Below, piece by piece: positions 1 to 7,006 of a stretch of 9,326 bases of DNA. The position numbers and the translations under genes are program-made. The stretch's first letter is position 1; every line of letters starts with the position of its first letter. This DNA comes from Gammaproteobacteria bacterium (GTDB lineage: Bacteria; Pseudomonadota; Gammaproteobacteria; Chromatiales; Chromatiaceae): NCBI GenBank assembly GCA_019136395.1, contig JAGVUH010000116.1, positions 1 to 9,326 of the forward strand, read 5' to 3'. Under the pieces are notes generated by a model. The model was given only the letters and a program-made list of their open reading frames with translations, was not told the origin of the DNA and did no database searches.

Positions 1-1
1 C

Positions 2-1072
2 CTCTACTACCGCCAACAACTGCAATGGCTGGGGGGCATGGGCATCATCGTCCTGGCGGTGGCCATCCTGCCCATGCTCGGCATCGGCGGCATGCAGCTC
101 TACCGGGCCGAGACTCCCGGGCCCGTCAAGGACAACAAGCTCACCCCGCGCATCACCGAGACCGCCAAGGCCCTGTGGTATATCTACCTCGGGCTGACCA
201 TCGCCTGCGCCCTGGCCTACTGGCTGGCGGGCATGACCCCCTTCGACGCCATCGGGCACTCCTTCGCCACCGTGGCCATCGGCGGCTTCTCGACCCACGA
301 CGCCAGCATCGGCTTTTTCGACAGCGATCCGATCGAGCTGATCGCCGTGGTCTTCATGCTCGCCTCGGGGGTCAATTTCGCCCTGCACTTCCTGGCCTGG
401 AATCGACGCAGCCTGGTGGGCTATTGGCATGACAGCGAATTCCGCTTTTACCTGGCCCTGATGGCCCTCACCACCGCCATCGTCTGCCTGGGCCTTTACT
501 TCACCGGCACCCATGCCACTTGGGGGGAGGCCTTCCTCCAGGGGCTGTTCCACACGGTCTCCATCGCCACCACCACCGGTTTCAGCACCTCGGCCTTTTA
601 CGAATGGCCGATCTTCCTCGGCATCCTGCTGATCTTCAGCAGCTTCGTCGGCGGCTGCGCCGGCAGCACCGGCGGTGGCATCAAGGTGATCCGCTTCCTG
701 CTACTCATCAAGCAGGGCCTGCGGGAGATCGATCGGCTGATCCACCCCAACGCCCAGATCCCGGTGCGGGTCGGCGGACGCACGGTCAACCACCGGGTGG
801 TGGACGCCGTCTGGGGCTTCTTCTCCCTCTATGTCGCCTGCTTTACCCTCATGTACCTGGCCCTGGCCGCCACCGGGCTGGACCTCACCACGGCCTTCAC
901 CGCCGTCGCCGCCGCCATCAACAACCTGGGACCGGGACTGGGCGAGGTGGGGGCCAGCTTCGCCACCATCAGCCCGACGGCCAAGTGGATCCTCTGCTTC
1001 GCCATGCTCCTGGGGCGTCTGGAGGTCTTCACCCTGCTGGTGCTGCTGACCCCCGCCTTCTGGCGACCCTAA
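2..1072 (+). CDS. trkH: TrkH-family potassium uptake protein, 5' truncated
   Basis: Inner-membrane K+ channel-like subunit of the Trk uptake system, which normally works with the cytoplasmic NAD(H)/ATP-binding regulator TrkA (not in this window). The reading frame is open from base 2, so the start lies upstream. 356 residues are present; from my memory of E. coli TrkH (about 483 aa) roughly 125 N-terminal residues are missing, including the first selectivity-filter loop. The remaining filter loops are visible: VAIGGFSTHDAS, ATTTGFSTSAF and NNLGPGLGEVG, each with the conserved Gly that lines the pore. GGCAGSTGGGIKVIR matches the conserved intramembrane loop region of TrkH, and the C-terminus (LLTPAFWRP) ends where E. 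coli TrkH ends. Several hydrophobic helices separate these loops. The gene converges on gltX with only 15 bp between the two stop codons. Family assignment is secure; the only anomaly is the window-edge truncation. Confidence 0.96.
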   Translation, partial: LYYRQQLQWLGGMGIIVLAVAILPMLGIGGMQLYRAETPGPVKDNKLTPRITETAKALWYIYLGLTIACALAYWLAGMTPFDAIGHSFATVAIGGFSTHDASIGFFDSDPIELIAVVFMLASGVNFALHFLAWNRRSLVGYWHDSEFRFYLALMALTTAIVCLGLYFTGTHATWGEAFLQGLFHTVSIATTTGFSTSAFYEWPIFLGILLIFSSFVGGCAGSTGGGIKVIRFLLLIKQGLREIDRLIHPNAQIPVRVGGRTVNHRVVDAVWGFFSLYVACFTLMYLALAATGLDLTTAFTAVAAAINNLGPGLGEVGASFATISPTAKWILCFAMLLGRLEVFTLLVLLTPAFWRP

Positions 1073-1088
1073 CGCCCCCCGGGTCGCC
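1062..1088. terminator. Stem-loop across the convergent trkH and gltX stops
   Basis: GGCGACCC (1062-1069) and GGGTCGCC (1081-1088) form a perfect 8-bp stem with an 11-nt loop. The trkH stop codon TAA begins in the loop at 1070, and the gltX stop (complement of 1088-1090) touches the other arm. Because both genes converge here and no other intergenic space exists, this is the natural candidate for a shared bidirectional terminator. Neither side has a U-run, so it does not meet the standard intrinsic-terminator rule; it may instead protect 3' ends or work with Rho. Confidence 0.45.
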
Positions 1089-2494
1089 TACCCCTGCTGG
1101 CGGATGTAGGCTAGGGCCCGGTCGAGGCGGCGCAGGGTCGCCTCCTTGCCGACCAGGGTCAGGGTGATGTCGATCCCTGGCGAGGCGGCGCGGCCGACCA
1201 CGGCGACGCGCAGGGGTTGGGCGACCTTGCCCAGGTTCAGGTCCAGTTCCTCCGCCACCCGGTGGACCACGTGCTCCAGGGTGCCCGGGTCCCAGTCATC
1301 CAGGGCCAGCATGTCCAGTTCCGCCCGCAGGCTGGCCAGGGGTTCCTCCGCCGCCGGGCGCAGGTGCTTCTTGGCCGCGGCCTCGTCGTAGTCGTCGAAG
1401 TCGCGATAGACAAAGGCGCTGATGCGCGCCAGTTCCGCCAGGGTCTTGGCCCGGGCGGCCTGGGCCTTGACCACCGCCACCAGGTCGGCGCCCTCGGCGG
1501 GATCGATCCCCAGGTCGCCGAGGTGGGGGCGCAGCAGGTGGGCGATGCGCTTGGGATCGGCGTGCTGAATGTAGTGCTGATTGAGCCAGTCGAGCTTGTC
1601 GGTGTCGAAGGCCGCCGCCGCCTTGTTGACCTGGCCGATGTCGAACAGGGCGACCATCTCGTCGAGGGAGAAGATCTCCTGGTCGCCGTGGGACCAGCCC
1701 AGGCGCACCAGGTAATTGAGCAGGGCCTCGGGCAGGTAGCCCTGATCGCGATAGGCCACCACGCTCACCGCCCCGTGGCGCTTGGACAGGCGCGCCCCGT
1801 CCTCCCCCAGGATCATGGGCACATGGGCGTAGCGCGGCACCTCCTTGCCCAGGGCGCGGAGGATGTTGATCTGGCGCGGGGTGTTGTTGATGTGGTCGTC
1901 GCCGCGGATGACGTGGGTGATGCCCATGTCGGCGTCGTCCACCACCACCGACAGATTGTAGGTCGGGGCGCCGTCGGAGCGGCGGATGATGAGATCATCC
2001 AGTTCCGCGTTGTCGAAGGTCATGCGCCCGCGGATCAGGTCGTCGACCACCACCAGGCCGGCGTCCGGGTTGCGGAAGCGGATGACGTGGGGCTGGGTCG
2101 GATCGACCTTGCGGCTCCGGCAGCGACCGTCGTAGCGCGGCTTGAGCTTGGCCGCCATCTGCTCCTCGCGCAGGGCGTCCAGGCGCTCCTTGGGGCAATC
2201 GCAGCGATAGGCCAGGCCCTTGGCCAGCAGTTCGTCGATGACCGCGTTGTACCGGTCGAAGCGCTGGGTCTGGTAGAAGGGCCCCTCGTCGTAGTCCAGC
2301 CCCAGCCAGGCCATGCCCTCCAGGATGGCGTTGACCGACTCCGCCGTCGACCGCTCCAGGTCCGTGTCCTCGATGCGCAGCACGAAGCGCCCCCCGTGGC
2401 GGCGGGCGAAGAGGTAGGAGAAGAGGGCGGTACGGGCGCCACCGACGTGCAGATAACCAGTGGGGGACGGAGCGAAGCGGGTACGGACGGTCAT
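1088..2494 (-). CDS. gltX: Glutamyl-tRNA synthetase (GluRS)
   Basis: Cytoplasmic class I aminoacyl-tRNA synthetase that charges tRNA(Glu) with glutamate. 468 residues, the normal length. The N-terminus [21 protein letters not shown] carries the HIGH-type motif (HVGG, residues 16-19), and RLSKRHG (235-241) is the KMSKS-type loop. [13 protein letters not shown] and [10 protein letters not shown] are further GluRS signatures, and the C-terminal anticodon-binding helical domain is complete. Cys98, Cys100 and Cys125 keep the E. coli zinc-site spacing, but the fourth ligand, His127 in E. coli, is Ser here. The frame stays open upstream to 2719, but homology places the start at 2494, because the usual protein begins just before [10 protein letters not shown]. 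The ribosome-binding site there is weak (GTGGA). An extended -10 promoter lies about 30 bp upstream. The gene is divergent from the histidine kinase and convergent with trkH. Confidence 0.97.
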   Translation of the reverse strand: MTVRTRFAPSPTGYLHVGGARTALFSYLFARRHGGRFVLRIEDTDLERSTAESVNAILEGMAWLGLDYDEGPFYQTQRFDRYNAVIDELLAKGLAYRCDCPKERLDALREEQMAAKLKPRYDGRCRSRKVDPTQPHVIRFRNPDAGLVVVDDLIRGRMTFDNAELDDLIIRRSDGAPTYNLSVVVDDADMGITHVIRGDDHINNTPRQINILRALGKEVPRYAHVPMILGEDGARLSKRHGAVSVVAYRDQGYLPEALLNYLVRLGWSHGDQEIFSLDEMVALFDIGQVNKAAAAFDTDKLDWLNQHYIQHADPKRIAHLLRPHLGDLGIDPAEGADLVAVVKAQAARAKTLAELARISAFVYRDFDDYDEAAAKKHLRPAAEEPLASLRAELDMLALDDWDPGTLEHVVHRVAEELDLNLGKVAQPLRVAVVGRAASPGIDITLTLVGKEATLRRLDRALAYIRQQG

Positions 2495-2526
2495 GGCAAT
2501 CCACGGATAGGGCGGGAAAGGCTGGC

Positions 2527-2558
2527 ATTCTAGCAAAAGCCCGGGCGCCGGCCGCCAA
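2527..2558 (-). promoter_or_regulatory. Probable gltX promoter (extended -10)
   Basis: On the minus strand TGCTAGAAT (complement of 2527-2535) fits an extended -10 element (TGn plus TAGAAT, five of six matches to TATAAT). A weak -35, TTGGCG (complement of 2553-2558), lies 20 bp upstream, longer than the ideal 17, which an extended -10 can tolerate. Transcription would start near 2520, giving a leader of about 25 nt before the gltX ATG at 2494. It is one of the few AT-rich islands in this GC-rich spacer. Confidence 0.5.
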
Positions 2559-2650
2559 TCGAAAGCAGGCGGCGCGGGGGTAACGACCCAAGGCCTGCGC
2601 CAGCAAGCGCGGGCGCGCGACGGGGGGCGTGACGGAAAGGGAGGTTGGGC

Positions 2651-2716
2651 ATGTTCGCCGGTCAGGGCCCGGCGAAGGGGCCCTCCCGGCCAAGGGTGGC
2701 GCGCCCCCGCGAATGA
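2651..2716 (+). CDS. Possible 21-aa leader ORF upstream of the kinase
   Basis: ATG at 2651 is preceded by AAAGGGAGGT (2636-2645) with a 5-nt spacer, the strongest Shine-Dalgarno sequence in the window. The ORF runs 21 codons to TGA at 2714 and encodes a basic, Pro/Arg/Gly-rich peptide ([10 protein letters not shown]... ending RPRE) with no recognisable family. It lies 200 bp before the histidine kinase start, on the same strand and in a different frame. A strong hairpin sits inside it. It could be a translated leader controlling the downstream operon, or a chance ORF in GC-rich DNA; peptide composition alone gives no function. Confidence 0.25.
   Translation: MFAGQGPAKGPSRPRVARPRE
2657..2690 (+). 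repeat. Strong GC-rich hairpin in the kinase leader
   Basis: GCCGG (2657-2661) pairs with CCGGC (2686-2690), and AGGGCCC (2664-2670) pairs with GGGCCCT (2678-2684). Only a 2/1-nt internal loop separates the two helices, and the apical loop is seven bases (2671-2677). The 12 paired bases are almost all G-C. No U-run follows on either strand, so it is not a simple intrinsic terminator. It lies within the short ORF that has the strong ribosome-binding site, which suggests an RNA leader element, but function is unproven. Confidence 0.45.
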
Positions 2717-2853
2717 CAAAGGGACAGGGGCAGATACGCTCCATGGCGTATGGTCTTTGGTGCGGGTTAAGGATTACACTTCCTCAGCCCGGCCCCATAA
2801 GGCGGGCGGACACCCCAGGGACGAGCTTAACGATTCGAAACAAAAACAATAGA

Positions 2854-2883
2854 CATAGCCATGCACATGCCCATGCCCATGCC
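2854..2883 (+). repeat. Hexanucleotide tandem repeat (CATGCC type)
   Basis: Five consecutive 6-bp units: CATAGC, CATGCA, then three exact CATGCC copies. They lie 33 bp before the chosen kinase start and just after an AT-rich stretch (2830-2853). If the longer kinase ORF were translated, the repeat would encode alternating His-Ala (SHAHAHAHA), which looks more like translated non-coding DNA than a protein start. Confidence 0.6.
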
Positions 2884-2905
2884 TGCGCTCCAGAGGCCCC
2901 GCGGC

Positions 2906-2910
2906 GAGGT
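2906..2910 (+). promoter_or_regulatory. Ribosome binding site fixing the kinase start
   Basis: GAGGT six bases before the ATG at 2917. The in-frame upstream starts (2629, 2737, 2743) would add an Arg/Pro-rich and His-Ala-repeat segment with no domain, so this site is the best support for starting at 2917. Confidence 0.55.
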
Positions 2911-2916
2911 CGGGAG

Positions 2917-4347
2917 ATGACCAAGGCCACGCCCGGCGCCGCCTGGCCCAAGGCACCACCCGCTGGCGCCAGCCTACCCACCGCGCCGGACTACCACTGG
3001 CTGACCGGGAGTTTTCGCGACCCCGCCCTAGAGCGCCGCTTCCTGGATGCCTGCGAGGGCCACTTCGTCCGCCGCGACCGCTACGTGGTGGCCATCATCT
3101 GCTGCCTGGAATGTCTGCTCATCGGCCTGGATATCCACCTGCTGGCCGACTATCCCGAGATCCTCTTCTGGCGCCTGGCCAGCCGCGGCACCTTCATCCT
3201 CTCCCTCCTCATCATCATTACCTTCATCTTCGATCACCTGCCCATCAGCCGGGCTTCCCAGTACTTTTTCTTGTTCTGCATGCTGTCCAGCAACAGCGTC
3301 ATGGCCAGCTACCACCATCCCGCGCTGCATGGGATGGCGACCCCCGGTTTCCTGCTGGCGATCTACATCTTCACCATCACCGCCTACTACACCTTCCTCT
3401 CCCCCTGGCGCCTCACCCTGCTGGTGAACGCCCTGCTGTTCGGCCTGCAATTCGTCCTGTTGCAACTCTGGTTCGACACCAGCGACACCCTGTTCCTCTA
3501 CACGCCCTTTCTGATCTTCGGGCTGATCAGTTTCTCCCACTACACCGCCGTCAGCCAGGCCCGGCAGTACCGTCAGGTCTGGCTGGCCGCCGAGGAGGCC
3601 CGGCTGCGCCAGCACCGGGCGGAGGAGGCCCAGGGCTTTCGCGCGCGCCTGCTGGAACTGATCGGCCACGACCTGCGCCAACCCCTGAGCGCCCTGGGCT
3701 ATTACCAGACCGCCCTGCGCTACCAGGCCGAGGCCCTGGAGCCGCGCATCGCCAGCCAACTGGTCCACCTCAGCGGCCAGATCGACCAGATCAATCAACA
3801 ACTCAGCGAGATGCTGACCAAGGCCCTGGAACTGGCCCAACTGGATTACGACGCCATGCTGGCGCGTTGCCTGCCCCAGAGCATCGCCCCCCTGGCCAAG
3901 GACCTGCGAAATCAATTCGCCCCCCTGGCGACGCGGGAAGGCATCCGGCTGCGGCTCTACGGCGAGGACCAGCACCTGATGCACGACCGGGCCCTGATGG
4001 CGGTGGTGCTGCGCAATCTGCTGAGCAACGCCCTGCGCTATCACGCCCGGGCGGGCCCGCGGCCCCGCATCATCCTCGCCTTCCGCCGCGATGGCCAGCG
4101 CATCGAGGTCATCGACAATGGCGGCGGCATGCCCGCCCACTTTGCCGCCGCGTTGGACGCCACCCAGATGCGTCGCCAGACGGACCCCGGCAGCCGGCGC
4201 GGCCTCGGCCTGAGCATCGCCCGCCAGTTCGCCGCGCGCCAGGGCTGGCAACTTGAACTGCACAATTGCCCGCCATTCGGAGTACGGGCCCGTCTAAGTT
4301 ACAGCCAGGCGCTGCCACCAACCCTAAACCCCAAAGCATCTCACTGA
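2917..4347 (+). CDS. Six-helix membrane sensor histidine kinase (HDLRQP type)
   Basis: Two-component sensor kinase, 476 residues from the chosen ATG. Residues 1-50 are cytoplasmic-looking and Pro/Ala-rich. About six hydrophobic segments follow (roughly 55-75, 87-105, 114-130, 142-160, 165-185, 190-207) with short connecting loops, so the sensor is the membrane domain itself, with no large periplasmic domain. An Ala/Glu/Arg-rich linker helix (about 211-240) leads to the dimerisation domain with phospho-acceptor His251 in GHDLRQPL. The ATPase domain shows the N-box (NLLSNALRYH, Asn367/Asn371), G1 (DNGGGMP, 400-406) and G2 (RGLGLSIA, 428-435). All catalytic motifs are intact. HDLRQP kinases are commonly paired with NarL-type regulators, and such a gene follows 45 bp downstream. 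The ligand is unknown, and I do not recognise the membrane domain as a named family; a MASE- or 7TM-like sensor is possible. Confidence 0.9.
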   Translation: MTKATPGAAWPKAPPAGASLPTAPDYHWLTGSFRDPALERRFLDACEGHFVRRDRYVVAIICCLECLLIGLDIHLLADYPEILFWRLASRGTFILSLLIIITFIFDHLPISRASQYFFLFCMLSSNSVMASYHHPALHGMATPGFLLAIYIFTITAYYTFLSPWRLTLLVNALLFGLQFVLLQLWFDTSDTLFLYTPFLIFGLISFSHYTAVSQARQYRQVWLAAEEARLRQHRAEEAQGFRARLLELIGHDLRQPLSALGYYQTALRYQAEALEPRIASQLVHLSGQIDQINQQLSEMLTKALELAQLDYDAMLARCLPQSIAPLAKDLRNQFAPLATREGIRLRLYGEDQHLMHDRALMAVVLRNLLSNALRYHARAGPRPRIILAFRRDGQRIEVIDNGGGMPAHFAAALDATQMRRQTDPGSRRGLGLSIARQFAARQGWQLELHNCPPFGVRARLSYSQALPPTLNPKASH

Positions 4348-4379
4348 CTTCACGCCGCCCATCAGCGACCAACCGGAGC

Positions 4380-4384
4380 GAGGT
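4380..4384 (+). promoter_or_regulatory. Ribosome binding site of the response regulator
   Basis: GAGGT with an 8-nt spacer before the ATG at 4393. It lies in the 45-bp gap after the kinase stop. I see no promoter or terminator in that gap, which supports cotranscription. Confidence 0.5.
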
Positions 4385-4392
4385 AAGCCCCC

Positions 4393-5043
4393 ATGCCCAG
4401 CACCGCCGCCGCGCCCGTTCAGTCCCTCACCCTGCTCCTGGCGGACGATCATCCCCTGGTCCTGGACAGCCTGCGCAGCCTGTTCGAGTACGTACCCTGG
4501 ATCGGCGCCATCAAGCTGGCCCGGGATGGCCTGGAACTCTACGAACTTGCGCTGGCCTGCGCCCCCGATGCCACCATTGTCGACCTCTCCATGCCACGCC
4601 TGGATGGCCTGAGCAGCATCCGCCGCCTGCGTCATCGTTATCCGCGCCTGGCCATCGTCGCCATCACCGGCGCCACCCACTGGTTTCCCGCCGCGGAGGT
4701 GATCGCGGCCGGGGCCGACGAGTACCTCGATAAGAACCAACCGGGGGAGGCGGTGGTGGCCGCCCTGCGGCGGGCCCTGGCCCACCACGGTCACCGGATC
4801 GGGGCCCTGCCGGTCATACCAGCCCCGCCACCGGCCCAGACGGAGGTGGCCCTGACCGAGCGCGAACGGGAAGTGCTCAAACTGCTGGCGGAAGGCTATG
4901 ACGTGGAGGCCTCCGCCAACCTGCTCGCCATCAGCCCGGCGACGGTGCGCAAGCATCGCGAACACCTGTTCGCCAAGCTTGAAACCAGCAACACCGCCCA
5001 CCTGACCCTGATCGCGGTGCGCCGAGGGATCGTGGTGGGGTGA
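4393..5043 (+). CDS. NarL/LuxR-family response regulator
   Basis: DNA-binding response regulator, 216 residues, normal for the family. The receiver domain covers about 10-130: acidic pair Asp18/Asp19 (LLADDHPLV), phospho-acceptor Asp64 (IVDLSMPRLDG), the Thr switch residue Thr92 (AITGA) and Lys114 (YLDKN). A proline-rich linker (about 139-150) joins a LuxR-type helix-turn-helix (about 153-212): LTEREREVLKLLAEG, then ISPATVRKHREHLFAKL, the recognition-helix region, with the Lys/His pattern typical of NarL-type domains. All phosphorylation residues are present, so it should be an active phospho-switch. It sits 45 bp after the kinase on the same strand and is almost certainly its partner. Its targets are unknown; candidates are its own operon and the GGDEF gene downstream, by proximity only. 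Confidence 0.94.
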   Translation: MPSTAAAPVQSLTLLLADDHPLVLDSLRSLFEYVPWIGAIKLARDGLELYELALACAPDATIVDLSMPRLDGLSSIRRLRHRYPRLAIVAITGATHWFPAAEVIAAGADEYLDKNQPGEAVVAALRRALAHHGHRIGALPVIPAPPPAQTEVALTEREREVLKLLAEGYDVEASANLLAISPATVRKHREHLFAKLETSNTAHLTLIAVRRGIVVG

Positions 5044-5176
5044 GGCCAAACGGCCCTAGCCAGGCTTCCCGTCTCGGTACCCCCACGCTGACCTGCCGAT
5101 GCACTTCGTGCGATGGTTCTTATGATCTTCCTGTCATCTCAATCTGTCCAAGCCGAAAAATACGCGCCTCAGCTAA

Positions 5177-5204
5177 TGGACATGGACTGGGTGGCATTCA
5201 TACT
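5177..5204 (+). promoter_or_regulatory. Possible sigma-70 promoter for the GGDEF gene
   Basis: TGGACA (5177-5182, five of six to the -35 consensus), a 16-bp spacer and CATACT (5199-5204, four of six to the -10). It lies in the AT-rich part of the spacer, about 140 bp before the GGDEF start, leaving a long leader that contains the 5285-5306 hairpin. By-eye match only. Confidence 0.3.
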
Positions 5205-5284
5205 TACATACAAGATCTGACGCGATGCGAAGAAGGCATCTCCAACGCATCCTACCGCCCCAGGCACCATAACTTGGTCCCATC

Positions 5285-5306
5285 TTCCGCCAGTGCCATG
5301 GCGGAA
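5285..5306 (+). repeat. Hairpin in the GGDEF gene leader
   Basis: TTCCGCC (5285-5291) and GGCGGAA (5300-5306) form a perfect 7-bp stem with an 8-nt loop, 44 bp before the GGDEF ATG. The following bases (ACTTTGAC) do not form a proper U-run, so I call it an inverted repeat of unknown role, either a leader RNA hairpin or a dyad operator. Confidence 0.4.
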
Positions 5307-5334
5307 ACTTTGACGGCCTCATGACCTGAGCACT

Positions 5335-5365
5335 TGGATATCGATTGGCAATGGGTCTGGATATC
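5335..5365 (+). repeat. Direct repeat TGGATATC around the GGDEF start
   Basis: TGGATATC occurs at 5335-5342 and 5358-5365, 23 bp apart start to start, a little over two helical turns. The copies flank the ATG at 5351; the second ends just before an alternative ATG at 5366. It could be a regulator half-site pair or chance. Confidence 0.35.
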
Positions 5366-7000
5366 ATGTGGATCATTTGGCAGCGGGTGTTCGCCGATAG
5401 GGGCAATCTGATCAGCCTGGCCTTGGTGGCATTGCTATCTGCCGTCTCTCTGGGTCTGGCCTATCAGGCACTAAGGGACTACCACGCCAGTAATCAAATC
5501 ATCAGCGACCTGCTGGCCCGCGCGGCCGAAATCCGCTATTACGACGATGTCTTGACCACGTCCGTCCGCCTGGGGGCGCTAACGGGCGATGCGACTTGGG
5601 AAAGGCGCTACGAATCAGCGATTCCCCGGCTCGACCAAGCCCTGCAACAGGCCATTGAGTTGCATCCCCCTGGCCAGGTCTACCTTGATGAGATCAATAC
5701 CGCCAACCAGCGTCTGATCCACTTCGAACGCCAGGCCTTTGTCCTGGCATCCTCAGGTCGGCTGGAGGAGGCGGCGGACTTGCTGTTCGGAGAGGTGTAT
5801 GAGCAAGAGAAAGCCAATTATGCGGACGGTTTGGGGCGCTTCACCAATGCCCTGGAGTACAGCCAGCAATCTCTGGAACGGCGCTTACAGGGGGCATTCG
5901 CCTTGACCCTTACATTCAAGGTTCTGCTGGTGCTGATCATTCTGTCAATCCTCCTGCACCGGTTCTATCGCTGGGAAGGGAGGTTACAACTTGAGCACAC
6001 CCTCGGTGAGATCGCCCGGCGCCTGGTGGCCACCGACAGCAAGCGCACCGATGAGGACATTCGCTGGGTTCTGGGCCAGGTAGCCGCCCTGGGGGAAGCG
6101 GATCACGCCGCCTTGATCCTCTATAAAACCGGCGAGTCAGTGGGCATCGGCCGCATCTGGTCCCCCTCGCCACATACCGGCGCATGGCCCTGGGTCTCGG
6201 CGCATTGGCTGGGGGAGGAACGGCCGGACGACATTCTGGATTTACCGGTCATCCATCATCACCCGGGGGTGGAAGCCCGTGTCAAAGACGCGCTCCAGGG
6301 CGCTGGGATCGGTGCTCTGCTTGCCGTCAATCTGCTCATCGCCGGCGGAGCCCGTCTCCAGTTGGTCCTGGGCTCCCGATCGAGGCTGGCCTGGCGACGG
6401 GCGGAAGCGCCACTGCTCCTATCCCTGTTGGAGATCCTCAGTCGTGCCATCGCCAGCCAGGCCAACGAAGAACAGTTGTTCAAGCAGGCCATGACCGATC
6501 CCCTCACCGGTCTGTTCAACCGGCGCTATTTCATGGAAACACTTGAACAGGAATTAAAGCACGTGCGACGGTTCAATAAACACACCGCACTCCTGGTCGT
6601 GGACATCGACCACTTCAAGGCCGTCAATGACACCTATGGGCATGACGCCGGAGATGCCGTCCTGCAACACTTTGCCCGCCTGGCAAAAACATCACTTCGA
6701 GAGATCGACCTTATCGGCCGTCTGGGTGGCGAGGAATTCGGGATCATCCTGCCGGCCACCGACCAGGTCATGGCCATGGGCGCTGCCGAGAGACTACGTC
6801 GGACCATCGCCGAAAGCGAAACCCTTAACCGACAGGCACGGATCAAAGTCACGATCAGTACTGGTCTGACCATGCTTTTCGCCGCTGACCACTCCATCAA
6901 TGAACCCATGCACCGCGCCGACATGGCCTTGTATGCCGCCAAAAGTCAAGGCCGTAACCTCACCAGGCAACTATTGCCCTTACCGATCACGTCCGGTTGA
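5351..7000 (+). CDS. Membrane-anchored GGDEF diguanylate cyclase
   Basis: Predicted diguanylate cyclase (2 GTP to c-di-GMP), 549 residues from ATG 5351. An N-terminal membrane helix (about 20-39) and a second at about 182-204 flank a roughly 140-residue periplasmic helical domain. A cytoplasmic region (about 213-368) resembles a GAF-type domain in size and position but is not a confident match. The GGDEF domain (about 378-538) has DPLTGLFNRR, DIDHFKAVNDTYGHDAGD with the metal-binding Asp residues, an intact active site GGEEF (459-463) and an RxxD inhibitory site (REID, 450-453) five residues before it. It should therefore be active and product-inhibited. There is no EAL domain. The start is uncertain: TTG 5345 and ATG 5366 are also in frame and none has a good ribosome-binding site. 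GC content is lower than in the flanking kinase gene. It lies on the same strand as the two-component pair, but the spacer suggests its own transcript. Confidence 0.92.
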   Translation: MGLDIMWIIWQRVFADRGNLISLALVALLSAVSLGLAYQALRDYHASNQIISDLLARAAEIRYYDDVLTTSVRLGALTGDATWERRYESAIPRLDQALQQAIELHPPGQVYLDEINTANQRLIHFERQAFVLASSGRLEEAADLLFGEVYEQEKANYADGLGRFTNALEYSQQSLERRLQGAFALTLTFKVLLVLIILSILLHRFYRWEGRLQLEHTLGEIARRLVATDSKRTDEDIRWVLGQVAALGEADHAALILYKTGESVGIGRIWSPSPHTGAWPWVSAHWLGEERPDDILDLPVIHHHPGVEARVKDALQGAGIGALLAVNLLIAGGARLQLVLGSRSRLAWRRAEAPLLLSLLEILSRAIASQANEEQLFKQAMTDPLTGLFNRRYFMETLEQELKHVRRFNKHTALLVVDIDHFKAVNDTYGHDAGDAVLQHFARLAKTSLREIDLIGRLGGEEFGIILPATDQVMAMGAAERLRRTIAESETLNRQARIKVTISTGLTMLFAADHSINEPMHRADMALYAAKSQGRNLTRQLLPLPITSG

Positions 7001-7006
7001 TCGTTC

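Larger units (their letters stand above)
5044..5350. other. Intergenic region, lower GC, no supported gene
   Basis: About 307 bp between the response regulator and the GGDEF gene. GC content drops sharply after about 5100 compared with the regulator gene. I see a small hairpin GCAC-TTC-GTGC near 5100, a possible promoter (5177-5204), a 7-bp hairpin (5285-5306) and a direct repeat at the GGDEF start. The only ORF spanning it (GTG at 5040) lacks a ribosome-binding site and any recognisable domain. I see no convincing intrinsic terminator for the regulator gene, and no tRNA or recognisable c-di-GMP riboswitch. Confidence 0.6.

Noticed and set aside
1217..2533. 438-codon plus-strand ORF opposite gltX
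   Set aside because: It is an antisense shadow of a secure gene in high-GC DNA: low-complexity, His/Val/Gly/Gln-rich translation and no domain.
2495..2719. 75-codon N-terminal extension of gltX
   Set aside because: GluRS homology starts at 2494 and the extension has no family resemblance; a likely promoter lies inside it.
2629..2916. 96-codon N-terminal extension of the kinase
   Set aside because: Contains Arg/Pro-rich and His-Ala repeat translation with no domain; a ribosome-binding site supports the ATG at 2917.
3028..4263. 411-codon minus-strand ORF opposite the histidine kinase
   Set aside because: Antisense shadow; the opposite strand has every kinase motif in order, while this translation is Gly/Gln/Val-rich without a family.
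5040..5324. 94-codon GTG-start ORF overlapping the regulator stop by four bases
   Set aside because: The overlap is suggestive of coupling, but there is no recognisable domain, the composition is irregular and the spacer looks non-coding.
5044..5350. c-di-GMP riboswitch in the cyclase leader
   Set aside because: I looked for the conserved GEMM-type core sequences and did not find them; only simple hairpins are present.
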